From: Steinernema hermaphroditum
Taxonomy: Eukaryota > Nematoda > Chromadorea > Rhabditida > Steinernematidae
NCBI GenBank assembly: GCA_030435675.1
Contig: JAUCMV010000019.1
Location: forward strand, 1-54,240
Direction of reading: 5' to 3'
DNA length: 54,240 nt
The notes under the pieces are model-generated. The model did not search any database, was not told the origin of the DNA, and saw only the letters and a list, made by a program, of their open reading frames with translations. The first letter of the stretch is position 1, and each line of letters begins with the position of its first letter. This document shows positions 1 through 14,700 of the stretch, one piece after another. Position numbers and translations under genes: made by a program.

Positions 1-3000
1 AAGAGTTCTGCATCTGACCCTCCTGCTCCAAAGTACCATAGCATTTTTATGATTGGATCTTGTAGAACTGCACGAGCCTGATCGAACGCGCCTATTCCCG
101 TTGGGATTACTGTGGACTATCTTAGTTTCCTGCAAAACTTTCAATTCGAGACAGATAGGGCCCTTGCTCATACCAAGAGTTCTGCATCTGACCCTCCTGC
201 TCCAAAGTACCATAGCATTTTTATGATTGGATCTTGTAGAACTGCACGAGCCTGATCGAACGCGCCTATTCCCGTTGGGATTCCTGTGGACTATCTTAGT
301 TTCCTGCAAAACTTTCAATTCGAGACAGATAGGGCCTTGTTCATACAAAGAGTTCTGCATCTGACCCTCCTGCTCCAAAGTACCATAGCATTTTTATGAT
401 TGGATCTTGTAGAACTGCACGAGCCTGATCGAACGCGCCTACTCACGTTGGGTTTCCTGTGGACTATCTTAGTTTCCTGCAAAACTTTCAATTCGAGACA
501 GATAGGGCCCTTGTTCATACAAAGAGTTCTGCATCTGACCCTCCTGCTCCAAAGTACCATAGCATTTTTATGATTGGATCTTGTAGAACTGCACGAGCCT
601 GATCGAACGCGCCTACTCCCGTTGGGTTTCCTGTGGACTATCTTAGTTTCCTGCAAAACTTTCAATTCGAGACAGATAGGGCCCTTGTTCATACCAAAAG
701 TTCTGCATCTGACCCTCCTGCTCCAAAGTACCATAGCATTTTTATGATTGGATCTTGTAGAACTGCACGAGCCTGATCGAACGCGCCTACTCCCGTTGGG
801 TTTCCTGTGGACTATCTTAGTTTCCTGCAAAACTTTCAATTCGAGACAGATAGGGCCTTGTTCATACCAAGAGTTCTGCATCTGACCCTCCTGCTCCAAA
901 GTACCATAGCATTTTTATGATTGGATCTTGTAGAACTGCACGAGCCTGATCGAACGCGCCTACTCCCGTTGGGTTTCCTGTGGACTATCTTAGTTTCCTG
1001 CAAAACTTTCAATTCGAGACAGACAGGGCCCTTGCTCATACCAATAGTTCTGCATCTGACCCTCCTGCTCCAAAGTACCATAGCATTTTTATGATTGGAT
1101 CTTGTAGAACTGCACGAGCCTGATCGAACGCGCCTATTCCCGTTGGGATTCCTGTGGACTATCTTAGTTTCCTGCAAAACTTTCAATTCGAGACAGATAG
1201 GGCCTTGTTCATACAAAGAGTTCTGCATCTGACCCTCCTGCTCCAAAGTACCATAGCATTTTTATGATTGGATCTTGTAGAACTGCACGAGCCTGATCGA
1301 ACGCGCCTACTCCCGTTGGGATTCCTGTGGACTATCTTAGTTTCCTGCAAAACTTTCAATTCGAGACAGATAGGGCCTTGTTCATACAAGAGTTCTGCAT
1401 CTGACCCTCCTGCTCCAAAGTACCATAGCATTTTTATGATTGGATCTTGTAGAACTGCACGAGCCTGATCGAACGCGCCTACTCCCGTTGGATTTCCTGT
1501 GGACTATCTTAGTTTCCTGCAAAACTTTCAATTCGAGACAGATAGGGCCCTTGCTCATACCAAAAGCTCTGCATCTGACCCTCCTGCTCCAAAGTACCAT
1601 AGCATTTTTATGATTGGATCTTGTAGAACTGCACGAGCCTGATCGAACGCGCCTACTCTCGTCGGGATTTCCTGTGGACTATCTTAGTTTCCTGCAAAAC
1701 TTTCAATTCGAGACAGATAGGGCCCTTGTTCATACCAAGAGTTCTGCATCTGACCCTCCTGCTCCAAAGTACCATAGCATTTTTATGATTGGATCTTGTA
1801 GAACTGCACGAGCCTGATCGAACGCGCCTACTCCCGTTGGGTTTCCTGTGGACTATCTTAGTTTCCTGCAAAACTTTCAATTCGAGACAGATAGGGCCCT
1901 TGTTCATACCAAAGAGTTCTGCATCTGACCCTCCTGCTCCAAAGTACCATAGCATTTTTATGATTGGATCTTGTAGAACTGCACGAGCCTGATCGAACGC
2001 GCCTATTCCCGTTGGGATTCCTGTGGACTATCTTAGTTTCCTGCAAAACTTTCAATTCGAGACAGATAGGGCCTTGTTCATACAAAGAGTTCTGCATCTG
2101 ACCCTCCTGCTCCAAAGTACCATAGCATTTTTATGATTGGATCTTGTAGAACTGCACGAGCCTGATCGAACGCGCCTACTCTCGTTGGATTTCCTGTGGA
2201 CTATCTTAGTTTCCTGCAAAACTTTCAATTCGAGACAGATAGGGCCCTTGTTCATACAAAGAGTTCTGCATCTGACCCTCCTGCTCCAAAGTACCATAGC
2301 ATTTTTATGATTGGATCTTGTAGAACTGCACGAGCCTGATCGAACGCGCCTATTCCCGTTGGGATTCCTGTGGACTATCTTAGTTTCCTGCAAAACTTTC
2401 AATTCGAGACAGATAGGGCCTTGTTCATACAAAGAGTTCTGCATCTGACCCTCCTGCTCCAAAGTACCATAGCATTTTTATGATTGGATCTTGTAGAACT
2501 GCACGAGCCTGATCGAACGCGCCTACTCCCGTTGGGTTTCCTGTGGACTATCTTAGTTTCCTGCAAAACTTTCAATTCGAGACAGATAGGGCCTTGTTCA
2601 TACAAAGAGTTCTGCATCTGACCCTCCTGCTCCAAAGTACCATAGCATTTTTATGATTGGATCTTGTAGAACTGCACGAGCCTGATCGAACGCGCCTACT
2701 CCCGTTGGGATTTCCTGTGGACTATCTTAGTTTCCTGCAAAACTTTCAATTCGAGACAGATAGGGCCCTTGTTCATACAAAGAGTTCTGCATCTGACCCT
2801 CCTGCTCCAAAGTACCATAGCATTTTTATGATTGGATCTTGTAGAACTGCACGAGCCTGATCGAACGCGCCTACTCCCGTTGGGTTTCCTGTGGACTATC
2901 TTAGTTTCCTGCAAAACTTTCAATTCGAGACAGATAGGGCCTTGTTCATACAAAGAGTTCTGCATCTGACCCTCCTGCTCCAAAGTACCATAGCATTTTT

Positions 3001-6000
3001 ATGATTGGATCTTGTAGAACTGCACGAGCCTGATCGAACGCGCCTACTCTCGTTGGGTTTCCTGTGGACTATCTTAGTTTCCTGCAAAACTTTCAATTCG
3101 AGACAGATAGGGCCCTTGTTCATACAAAGAGTTCTGCATCTGACCCTCCTGCTCCAAAGTACCATAGCATTTTTATGATTGGATCTTGTAGAACTGCACG
3201 AGCCTGATCGAACGCGCCTATTCCCGTTGGGATTCCTGTGGACTATCTTAGTTTCCTGCAAAACTTTCAATTCGAGACAGATAGGGCCCTTGTTCATACC
3301 AAAGAGTTCTGCATCTGACCCTCCTGCTCCAAAGTACCATAGCATTTTTATGATTGGATCTTGTAGAACTGCACGAGCCTGATCGAACGCGCCTAATCCC
3401 GTTGGGTTTCCTGTGGACTATCTTAGTTTCCTGCAAAACTTTCAATTCGAGACAGATAGGGCCCTTGCTCATACCAAGAGTTCTGCATCTGACCCTCCTG
3501 CTCCAAAGTACCATAGCATTTTTATGATTGGATCTTGTAGAACTGCACGAGCCTGATCGAACGCGCCTACTCCCGTTGGGTTTCCTGTGGACTATCTTAG
3601 TTTCCTGCAAAACTTTCAATTCGAGACAGATAGGGCCCTTGTTCATACCAAGAGTTCTGCATCTGACCCTCCTGCTCCAAAGTACCATAGCATTTTTATG
3701 ATTGGATCTTGTAGAACTGCACGAGCCTGATCGAACGCGCCTATTCCCGTTGGGTTTCCTGTGGACTATCTTAGTTTCCTGCAAAACTTTCAATTCGAGA
3801 CAGATAGGGCCCTTGTTCATACCAAAGAGTTCTGCATCTGACCCTCCTGCTCCAAAGTACCATAGCATTTTTATGATTGGATCTTGTAGAACTGCACGAG
3901 CCTGATCGAACGCGCCTACTCCCGTTGGGTTTCCTGTGGACTATCTTAGTTTCCTGCAAAACTTTCAATTCGAGACAGATAGGGCCTTGTTCATACAAAG
4001 AGTTCTGCATCTGACCCTCCTGCTCCAAAGTACCATAGCATTTTTATGATTGGATCTTGTAGAACTGCACGAGCCTGATCGAACGCGCCTATTCCCGTTG
4101 GGTTTCCTGTGGACTATCTTAGTTTCCTGCAAAACTTTCAATTCGAGACAGATAGGGCCCTTGTTCATACCAAGAGTTCTGCATCTGACCCTCCTGCTCC
4201 AAAGTACCATAGCATTTTTATGATTGGATCTTGTAGAACTGCACGAGCCTGATCGAACGCGCCTACTCCCGTTGGGTTTCCTGTGGACTATCTTAGTTTC
4301 CTGCAAAACTTTCAATTCGAGACAGATAGGGCCTTGTTCATACAAAGAGTTCTGCATCTGACCCTCCTGCTCCAAAGTACCATAGCATTTTTATGATTGG
4401 ATCTTGTAGAACTGCACGAGCCTGATCGAACGCGCCTACTCCCGTTGGGATTTCCTGTGGACTATCTTAGTTTCCTGCAAAACTTTCAATTCGAGACAGA
4501 TAGGGCCTTGTTCATACAAAGAGTTCTGCATCTGACCCTCCTGCTCCAAAGTACCATAGCATTTTTATGATTGGATCTTGTAGAACTGCACGAGCCTGAT
4601 CGAACGCGCCTATTCCCGTTGGATTTCCTGTGGACTATCTTAGTTTCCTGCAAAACTTTCAATTCGAGACAGATAGGGCCCTTGTTCATACAAAGAGTTC
4701 TGCATCTGACCCTCCTGCTCCAAAGTACCATAGCATTTTTATGATTGGATCTTGTAGAACTGCACGAGCCTGATCGAACGCGCCTACTCCCGTTGGGTTT
4801 CCTGTGGACTATCTTAGTTTCCTGCAAAACTTTCAATTCGAGACAGACAGGGCCCTTGTTCATACCAAAGAGCTCTGCATCTGACCCTCCTGCTCCAAAG
4901 TACCATAGCATTTTTATGATTGGATCTTGTAGAACTGCACGAGCCTGATCGAACGCGCCTATTCCCGTTGGGATTCCTGTGGACTATCTTAGTTTCCTGC
5001 AAAACTTTCAATTCGAGACAGATAGGGCCTTGTTCATACAAGAGTTCTGCATCTGACCCTCCTGCTCCAAAGTACCATAGCATTTTTATGATTGGATCTT
5101 GTAGAACTGCACGAGCCTGATCGAACGCGCCTATTCCCGTTGGGATTTCCTGTGGACTATCTTAGTTTCCTGCAAAACTTTCAATTCGAGACAGATAGGG
5201 CCTTGTTCATACAAAGAGTTCTGCATCTGACCCTCCTGCTCCAAAGTACCATAGCATTTTTATGATTGGATCTTGTAGAACTGCACGAGCCTGATCGAAC
5301 GCGCCTATTCCCGTTGGGATTCCTGTGGACTATCTTAGTTTCCTGCAAAACTTTCAATTCGAGACAGATAGGGCCTTGTTCATACAAGAGTTCTGCATCT
5401 GACCCTCCTGCTCCAAAGTACCATAGCATTTTTATGATTGGATCTTGTAGAACTGCACGAGCCTGATCGAACGCGCCTACTCTCGTTGGGTTTCCTGTGG
5501 ACTATCTTAGTTTCCTGCAAAACTTTCAATTCGAGACAGATAGGGCCTTGTTCATACAAAGAGTTCTGCATCTGACCCTCCTGCTCCAAAGTACCATAGC
5601 ATTTTTATGATTGGATCTTGTAGAACTGCACGAGCCTGATCGAACGCGCCTATTCCCGTTGGGTTTCCTGTGGACTATCTTAGTTTCCTGCAAAACTTTC
5701 AATTCGAGACAGATAGGGCCTTGTTCATACCAAGAGTTCTGCATCTGACCCTCCTGCTCCAAAGTACCATAGCATTTTTATGATTGGATCTTGTAGAACT
5801 GCACGAGCCTGATCGAACGCGCCTATTCCCGTTGGGTTTCCTGTGGACTATCTTAGTTTCCTGCAAAACTTTCAATTCGAGACAGATAGGGCCCTTGTTC
5901 ATACAAAGAGTTCTGCATCTGACCCTCCTGCTCCAAAGTACCATAGCATTTTTATGATTGGATCTTGTAGAACTGCACGAGCCTGATCGAACGCGCCTAC

Positions 6001-8650
6001 TCTCGTTGGATTTCCTGTGGACTATCTTAGTTTCCTGCAAAACTTTCAATTCGAGACAGCAGGGCCCTTGCTCATACCAAGAGTTCTGCATCTGACCCTC
6101 CTGCTCCAAAGTACCATAGCATTTTTATGATTGGATCTTGTAGAACTGCACGAGCCTGATCGAACGCGCCTACTCCCGTTGGGTTTCCTGTGGACTATCT
6201 TAGTTTCCTGCAAAACTTTCAATTCGAGACAGATAGGGCCCTTGTTCATACCAAAAGTTCTGCATCTGACCCTCCTGCTCCAAAGTACCATAGCATTTTT
6301 ATGATTGGATCTTGTAGAACTGCACGAGCCTGATCGAACGCGCCTATTCCCGTTGGGTTTCCTGTGGACTATCTTAGTTTCCTGCAAAACTTTCAATTCG
6401 AGACAGATAGGGCCTTGTTCATACAAAGAGTTCTGCATCTGACCCTCCTGCTCCAAAGTACCATAGCATTTTTATGATTGGATCTTGTAGAACTGCACGA
6501 GCCTGATCGAACGCGCCTACTCTCGTTGGATTTCCTGTGGACTATCTTAGTTTCCTGCAAAACTTTCAATTCGAGACAGACAGGGCCCTTGCTCATACCA
6601 AGAGTTCTGCATCTGACCCTCCTGCTCCAAAGTACCATAGCATTTTTATGATTGGATCTTGTAGAACTGCACGAGCCTGATCGAACGCGCCTATTCCCGT
6701 TGGGATTCCTGTGGACTATCTTAGTTTCCTGCAAAACTTTCAATTCGAGACAGATAGGGCCCTTGTTCATACAAAGAGTTCTGCATCTGACCCTCCTGCT
6801 CCAAAGTACCATAGCATTTTTATGATTGGATCTTGTAGAACTGCACGAGCCTGATCGAACGCGCCTACTCCCGTTGGGATTCCTGTGGACTATCTTAGTT
6901 TCCTGCAAAACTTTCAATTCGAGACAGATAGGGCCTTGTTCATACAAAGAGTTCTGCATCTGACCCTCCTGCTCCAAAGTACCATAGCATTTTTATGATT
7001 GGATCTTGTAGAACTGCACGAGCCTGATCGAACGCGCCTACTCCCGTTGGGTTTCCTGTGGACTATCTTAGTTTCCTGCAAAACTTTCAATTCGAGACAG
7101 ACAGGGCCCTTGTTCATACCAAAGAGTTCTGCATCTGACCCTCCTGCTCCAAAGTACCATAGCATTTTTATGATTGGATCTTGTAGAACTGCACGAGCCT
7201 GATCGAACGCGCCTATTCCCGTTGGGATTCCTGTGGACTATCTTAGTTTCCTGCAAAACTTTCAATTCGAGACAGATAGGGCCTTGTTCATACAAAGAGT
7301 TCTGCATCTGACCCTCCTGCTCCAAAGTACCATAGCATTTTTATGATTGGATCTTGTAGAACTGCACGAGCCTGATCGAACGCGCCTATTCCCGTTGGGA
7401 TTCCTGTGGACTATCTTAGTTTCCTGCAAAACTTTCAATTCGAGACAGATAGGGCCCTTGTTCATACCAAAGAGTTCTGCATCTGACCCCTCCTGCTCCA
7501 AAGTACCATAGCATTTTTATGATTGGATCTTGTAGAACTGCACGAGCCTGATCGAACGCGCCTATTCCCGTTGGGATTCCTGTGGACTATCTTAGTTTCC
7601 TGCAAAACTTTCAATTCGAGACAGATAGGGCCTTGTTCATACAAAGAGTTCTGCATCTGACCCTCCTGCTCCAAAGTACCATAGCATTTTTATGATTGGA
7701 TCTTGTAGAACTGCACGAGCCTGATCGAACGCGCCTATTCCCGTTGGGATTCCTGTGGACTATCTTAGTTTCCTGCAAAACTTTCAATTCGAGACAGATA
7801 GGGCCTTGTTCATACAAAGAGTTCTGCATCTGACCCTCCTGCTCCAAAGTACCATAGCATTTTTATGATTGGATCTTGTAGAACTGCACGAGCCTGATCG
7901 AACGCGCCTATTCCCGTTGGGTTTCCTGTGGACTATCTTAGTTTCCTGCAAAACTTTCAATTCGAGACAGATAGGGCCCTTGTTCATACCAAAGAGTTCT
8001 GCATCTGACCCTCCTGCTCCAAAGTACCATAGCATTTTTATGATTGGATCTTGTAGAACTGCACGAGCCTGATCGAACGCGCCTATTCCCGTTGGGATTA
8101 CTGTGGACTATCTTAGTTTCCTGCAAAACTTTCAATTCGAGACAGATAGGGCCTTGTTCATACAAAGAGTTCTGCATCTGACCCTCCTGCTCCAAAGTAC
8201 CATAGCATTTTTATGATTGGATCTTGTAGAACTGCACGAGCCTGATCGAACGCGCCTATTCCCGTTGGGTTTCCTGTGGACTATCTTAGTTTCCTGCAAA
8301 ACTTTCAATTCGAGACAGATAGGGCCCTTGCTCATACCAAGAGCTCTGCATCTGACCCTCCTGCTCCAAAGTACCATAGCATTTTTATGATTGGATCTTG
8401 TAGAACTGCACGAGCCTGATCGAACGCGCCTATTCCCGTTGGGTTTCCTGTGGACTATCTTAGTTTCCTGCAAAACTTTCAATTCGAGACAGATAGGGCC
8501 CTTGTTCATACAAAGAGTTCTGCATCTGACCCTCCTGCTCCAAAGTACCATAGCATTTTTATGATTGGATCTTGTAGAACTGCACGAGCCTGATCGAACG
8601 CGCCTATTCCCGTTGGGATTCCTGTGGACTATCTTAGTTTCCTGCAAAAC
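1..8650 (-). repeat. Mosaic satellite domain rich in 174-bp hybrid monomers
   Basis: This domain mixes forms of both variable windows. On the minus strand these include GGGCCCTATCTG and CTCTTTGGTATG, each one base longer than either parental type, so many monomers here are 174 bp (3 x 58). The second window varies among AAACCCAACGGGAGTA-like, AATCCCAACGGGAATA and AAATCCAACGAGAGTA forms. Hybrids are denser here than in most of the window, pointing to frequent exchange between monomer types. No gene-like sequence is present. Confidence 0.75.
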
Positions 8651-11600
8651 TTTCAATTCGAGACAGATAGGGCCTTGTTCATACAAAGAGTTCTGCATCT
8701 GACCCTCCTGCTCCAAAGTACCATAGCATTTTTATGATTGGATCTTGTAGAACTGCACGAGCCTGATCGAACGCGCCTATTCCCGTTGGGATTCCTGTGG
8801 ACTATCTTAGTTTCCTGCAAAACTTTCAATTCGAGACAGATAGGGCCCTGTTCATACAAAGAGTTCTGCATCTGACCCTCCTGCTCCAAAGTACCATAGC
8901 ATTTTTATGATTGGATCTTGTAGAACTGCACGAGCCTGATCGAACGCGCCTATTCTCGTTGGGTTTACTGTGGACTATCTTAGTTTCCTGCAAAACTTTC
9001 AATTCGAGACAGATAGGGCCTTGTTCATACAAAGAGTTCTGCATCTGACCCCTCCTGCTCCAAAGTACCATAGCATTTTTATGATTGGATCTTGTAGAAC
9101 TGCACGAGCCTGATCGAACGCGCCTATTCCCGTTGGGATTCCTGTGGACTATCTTAGTTTCCTGCAAAACTTTCAATTCGAGACAGATAGGGCCTTGTTC
9201 ATACAAAGAGTTCTGCATCTGACCCTCCTGCTCCAAAGTACCATAGCATTTTTATGATTGGATCTTGTAGAACTGCACGAGCCTGATCGAACGCGCCTAT
9301 TCCCGTTGGGATTCCTGTGGACTATCTTAGTTTCCTGCAAAACTTTCAATTCGAGACAGATAGGGCCTTGTTCATACAAAGAGTTCTGCATCTGACCCTC
9401 CTGCTCCAAAGTACCATAGCATTTTTATGATTGGATCTTGTAGAACTGCACGAGCCTGATCGAACGCGCCTATTCCCGTTGGGTTTCCTGTGGACTATCT
9501 TAGTTTCCTGCAAAACTTTCAATTCGAGACAGATAGGGCCTTGTTCATACAAAGAGTTCTGCATCTGACCCTCCTGCTCCAAAGTACCATAGCATTTTTA
9601 TGATTGGATCTTGTAGAACTGCACGAGCCTGATCGAACGCGCCTATTCCCGTTGGGTTTCCTGTGGACTATCTTAGTTTCCTGCAAAACTTTCAATTCGA
9701 GACAGATAGGGCCTTGTTCATACAAAGAGTTCTGCATCTGACCCTCCTGCTCCAAAGTACCATAGCATTTTTATGATTGGATCTTGTAGAACTGCACGAG
9801 CCTGATCGAACGCGCCTATTCCCGTTGGGATTCCTGTGGACTATCTTAGTTTCCTGCAAAACTTTCAATTCGAGACAGATAGGGCCTTGTTCATACAAAG
9901 AGTTCTGCATCTGACCCTCCTGCTCCAAAGTACCATAGCATTTTTATGATTGGATCTTGTAGAACTGCACGAGCCTGATCGAACGCGCCTATTCCCGTTG
10001 GGATTCCTGTGGACTATCTTAGTTTCCTGCAAAACTTTCAATTCGAGACAGATAGGGCCTTGTTCATACAAAGAGTTCTGCATCTGACCCTCCTGCTCCA
10101 AAGTACCATAGCATTTTTATGATTGGATCTTGTAGAACTGCACGAGCCTGATCGAACGCGCCTATTCCCGTTGGGATTACTGTGGACTATCTTAGTTTCC
10201 TGCAAAACTTTCAATTCGAGACAGATAGGGCCCTTGTTCATACAAAGAGTTCTGCATCTGACCCTCCTGCTCCAAAGTACCATAGCATTTTTATGATTGG
10301 ATCTTGTAGAACTGCACGAGCCTGATCGAACGCGCCTATTCCCGTTGGGATTACTGTGGACTATCTTAGTTTCCTGCAAAACTTTCAATTCGAGACAGAT
10401 AGGGCCTTGTTCATACAAAGAGTTCTGCATCTGACCCTCCTGCTCCAAAGTACCATAGCATTTTTATGATTGGATCTTGTAGAACTGCACGAGCCTGATC
10501 GAACGCGCCTATTCCCGTTGGGATTACTGTGGACTATCTTAGTTTCCTGCAAAACTTTCAATTCGAGACAGATAGGGCCCTTGTTCATACAAAGAGTTCT
10601 GCATCTGACCCTCCTGCTCCAAAGTACCATAGCATTTTTATGATTGGATCTTGTAGAACTGCACGAGCCTGATCGAACGCGCCTATTCCCGTTGGGATTC
10701 CTGTGGACTATCTTAGTTTCCTGCAAAACTTTCAATTCGAGACAGATAGGGCCCTTGTTCATACCAAAAGTTCTGCATCTGACCCTCCTGCTCCAAAGTA
10801 CCATAGCATTTTTATGATTGGATCTTGTAGAACTGCACGAGCCTGATCGAACGCGCCTATTCCCGTTGGGATTCCTGTGGACTATCTTAGTTTCCTGCAA
10901 AACTTTCAATTCGAGACAGATAGGGCCCTTGCTCATACAAAAAGCTCTGCATCTGACCCTCCTGCTCCAAAGTACCATAGCATTTTTATGATTGGATCTT
11001 GTAGAACTGCACGAGCCTGATCGAACGCGCCTATTCCCGTTGGGATTCCTGTGGACTATCTTAGTTTCCTGCAAAACTTTCAATTCGAGACAGATAGGGC
11101 CTTGTTCATACAAAGAGTTCTGCATCTGACCCTCCTGCTCCAAAGTACCATAGCATTTTTATGATTGGATCTTGTAGAACTGCACGAGCCTGATCGAACG
11201 CGCCTATTCCCGTTGGGATTACTGTGGACTATCTTAGTTTCCTGCAAAACTTTCAATTCGAGACAGATAGGGCCTTGTTCATACAAAGAGTTCTGCATCT
11301 GACCCTCCTGCTCCAAAGTACCATAGCATTTTTATGATTGGATCTTGTAGAACTGCACGAGCCTGATCGAACGCGCCTATTCCCGTTGGGATTCCTGTGG
11401 ACTATCTTAGTTTCCTGCAAAACTTTCAATTCGAGACAGATAGGGCCTTGTTCATACAAAGAGTTCTGCATCTGACCCTCCTGCTCCAAAGTACCATAGC
11501 ATTTTTATGATTGGATCTTGTAGAACTGCACGAGCCTGATCGAACGCGCCTATTCCCGTTGGGATTCCTGTGGACTATCTTAGTTTCCTGCAAAACTTTC

Positions 11601-11770
11601 AATTCGAGACAGATAGGGCCTTGTTCATACAAAGAGTTCTGCATCTGACCCTCCTGCTCCAAAGTACCATAGCATTTTTATGATTGGATCTTGTAGAACT
11701 GCACGAGCCTGATCGAACGCGCCTATTCCCGTTGGGATTCCTGTGGACTATCTTAGTTTCCTGCAAAACT
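8650..11770 (-). repeat. Homogenised type 1 satellite domain
   Basis: About 18 successive reverse-oriented monomers are almost all type 1 (CTTTGTATGAACAAGGCCC on the minus strand) with the AATCCCAACGGGAATA form of the second window. Variation is mainly CAGGAATCCC versus CAGTAATCCC, plus a few 174-bp copies near 10200-10950. The low diversity compared with 1-8650 suggests a more recent local amplification. Domain edges are approximate because they are set by where variants change. Confidence 0.7.
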
Positions 11771-14700
11771 TTCAATTCGAGACAGCAGGGCCCTTGCTCA
11801 TACCAAAAGCTCTGCATCTGACCCTCCTGCTCCAAAGTATCATATCATTTTTATGATTGGATCTTGTAGAACTGCACGAGCCTGATCGAACGCGCCTATT
11901 CCCGTTGGGATTCCTGTGGACTATCTTAGTTTCCTGCAAAACTTTCAATTCGAGACAGATAGGGCCCTGTTCATACAAAGAGTTCTGCATCTGACCCTCC
12001 TGCTCCAAAGTACCATAGCATTTTTATGATTGGATCTTGTAGAACTGCACGAGCCTGATCGAACGCGCCTATTCCCGTTGGGATTCCTGTGGACTATCTT
12101 AGTTTCCTGCAAAACTTTCAATTCGAGACAGATAGGGCCTTGTTCATACAAAGAGTTCTGCATCTGACCCTCCTGCTCCAAAGTACCATAGCATTTTTAT
12201 GATTGGATCTTGTAGAACTGCACGAGCCTGATCGAACGCGCCTATTCCCGTTGGGATTACTGTGGACTATCTTAGTTTCCTGCAAAACTTTCAATTCGAG
12301 ACAGATAGGGCCTTGTTCATACAAAGAGTTCTGCATCTGACCCTCCTGCTCCAAAGTACCATATCATTTTTATGATTGGATCTTGTAGAACTGCACGAGC
12401 CTGATCGAACGCGCCTATTCCCGTTGGGATTCCTGTGGACTATCTTAGTTTCCTGCAAAACTTTCAATTCGAGACAGATAGGGCCTTGTTCATACAAAGA
12501 GTTCTGCATCTGACCCTCCTGCTCTAAAGTACCATAGCATTTTTATGATTGGATCTTGTAGAACTGCACGAGCCTGATCGAACGCGCCTATTCCCGTTGG
12601 GATTCCTGTGGACTATCTTAGTTTCCTGCAAAACTTTCAATTCGAGACAGTTAGGGCCTTGTTCATACAAAGAGTTATGCATCTGACCCCTCCGCTCCAA
12701 AGTACCATAATTTTTATGATTGGATCTTGTAGAACTGCACGAGCCTGATCGAACGCGCCTATTCCCGTTGGGATTCCTGTGGACTATCTTAGTTTCCTGC
12801 AAAACTTTCAATTCGAGACAGCAGGGCCCTTGCTCATACCAAAAGCTCTGCATCTGACCCTCCTGCTCCAAAGTATCATATCATTTTTATGATTGGATCT
12901 TGTAGAACTGCACGAGCCTGATCGAACGCGCCTATTCCCGTTGGGATTCCTGTGGACTATCTTAGTTTCCTGCAAAACTTTCAATTCGAGACAGATAGGC
13001 CCTTGTTCATACAAAGAGTTCTGCATCTGACCCTCCTGCTCCAAAGTACCATATCATTTTTATGATTGGATCTTGTAGAACTGCACGAGCCTGATCGAAC
13101 GCGCCTATTCCCGTTGGGATTCCTGTGGACTATCTTAGTTTCCTGCAAAACTTTCAATTCGAGACAGATAGGGCCTTGTTCATACAAAGAGTTCTGCATC
13201 TGACCCTCCTGCTCTAAAGTACCATAGCATTTTTATGATTGGATCTTGTAGAACTGCACGAGCCTGATCGAACGCGCCTATTCCCGTTGGGATTCCTGTG
13301 GACTATCTTAGTTTCCTGCAAAACTTTCAATTCGAGACAGTTAGGGCCTTGTTCATACAAAGAGTTATGCATCTGACCCCCCTGCTCCAAAGTACCATAG
13401 CATTTTTATGATTGGATCTTGTAGAACTGCACGAGCCTGATCGAACGCGCCTATTCCCGTTGGGATTACTGTGGACTATCTTAGTTTCCTGCAAAACTTT
13501 CAATTCGAGACAGATAGGGCCTTGTTCATACAAAGAGTTCTGCATCTGACCCTCCTGCTCCAAAGTACCATAGCATTTTTATGATTGGATCTTGTAGAAC
13601 TGCACGAGCCTGATCGAACGCGCCTACTCTCGTTGGATTTACTGTGGACTATCTTAGTTTCCTGCAAAACTTTCAATTCGAGACAGCAGGGCCCTTGCTC
13701 ATACCAAAAGCTCTGCATCTGACCCTCCTGCTCCAAAGTACCATATCATTTTTATGATTGGATCTTGTAGAACTGCACGAGCCTGATCGAACGCGCCTAT
13801 TCCCGTTGGGATTCCTGTGGACTATCTTAGTTTCCTGCAAAACTTTCAATTCGAGACAGATAGGGCCTTGTTCATACAAAGAGTTCTGCATCTGACCCTC
13901 CTGCTCTAAAGTACCATAGCATTTTTATGATTGGATCTTGTAGAACTGCACGAGCCTGATCGAACGCGCCTATTCCCGTTGGGATTCCTGTGGACTATCT
14001 TAGTTTCCTGCAAAACTTTCAATTCGAGACAGATAGGGCCTTGTTCATACAAAGAGTTCTGCATCTGACCCTCCTGCTCCAAAGTACCATAGCATTTTTA
14101 TGATTGGATCTTGTAGAACTGCACGAGCCTGATCGAACGCGCCTACTCTCGTTGGATTTACTGTGGACTATCTTAGTTTCCTGCAAAACTTTCAATTCGA
14201 GACAGCAGGGCCCTTGCTCATACCAAAAGCTCTGCATCTGACCCTCCTGCTCCAAAGTACCATATCATTTTTATGATTGGATCTTGTAGAACTGCACGAG
14301 CCTGATCGAACGCGCCTATTCCCGTTGGGATTCCTGTGGACTATCTTAGTTTCCTGCAAAACTTTCAATTCGAGACAGCAGGGCCCTTGCTCATACCAAA
14401 AGCTCTGCATCTGACCCTCCTGCTCCAAAGTATCATATCATTTTTATGATTGGATCTTGTAGAACTGCACGAGCCTGATCGAACGCGCCTATTCCCGTTG
14501 GGATTCCTGTGGACTATCTTAGTTTCCTGCAAAACTTTCAATTCGAGACAGATAGGGCCTTGTTCATACAAAGAGTTCTGCATCTGACCCTCCTGCTCCA
14601 AAGTACCATAGCATTTTTATGATTGGATCTTGTAGAACTGCACGAGCCTGATCGAACGCGCCTATTCCCGTTGGGATTACTGTGGACTATCTTAGTTTCC

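Noticed and set aside
10385..11143. 252-codon reading frame, the longest in the window
   Set aside because: It spans four-plus monomers, three of which are 174 bp, so the frame stays open by length alone. The protein is the same 58-residue translation repeated, rich in Arg, Ser and Asn, with no recognisable fold.
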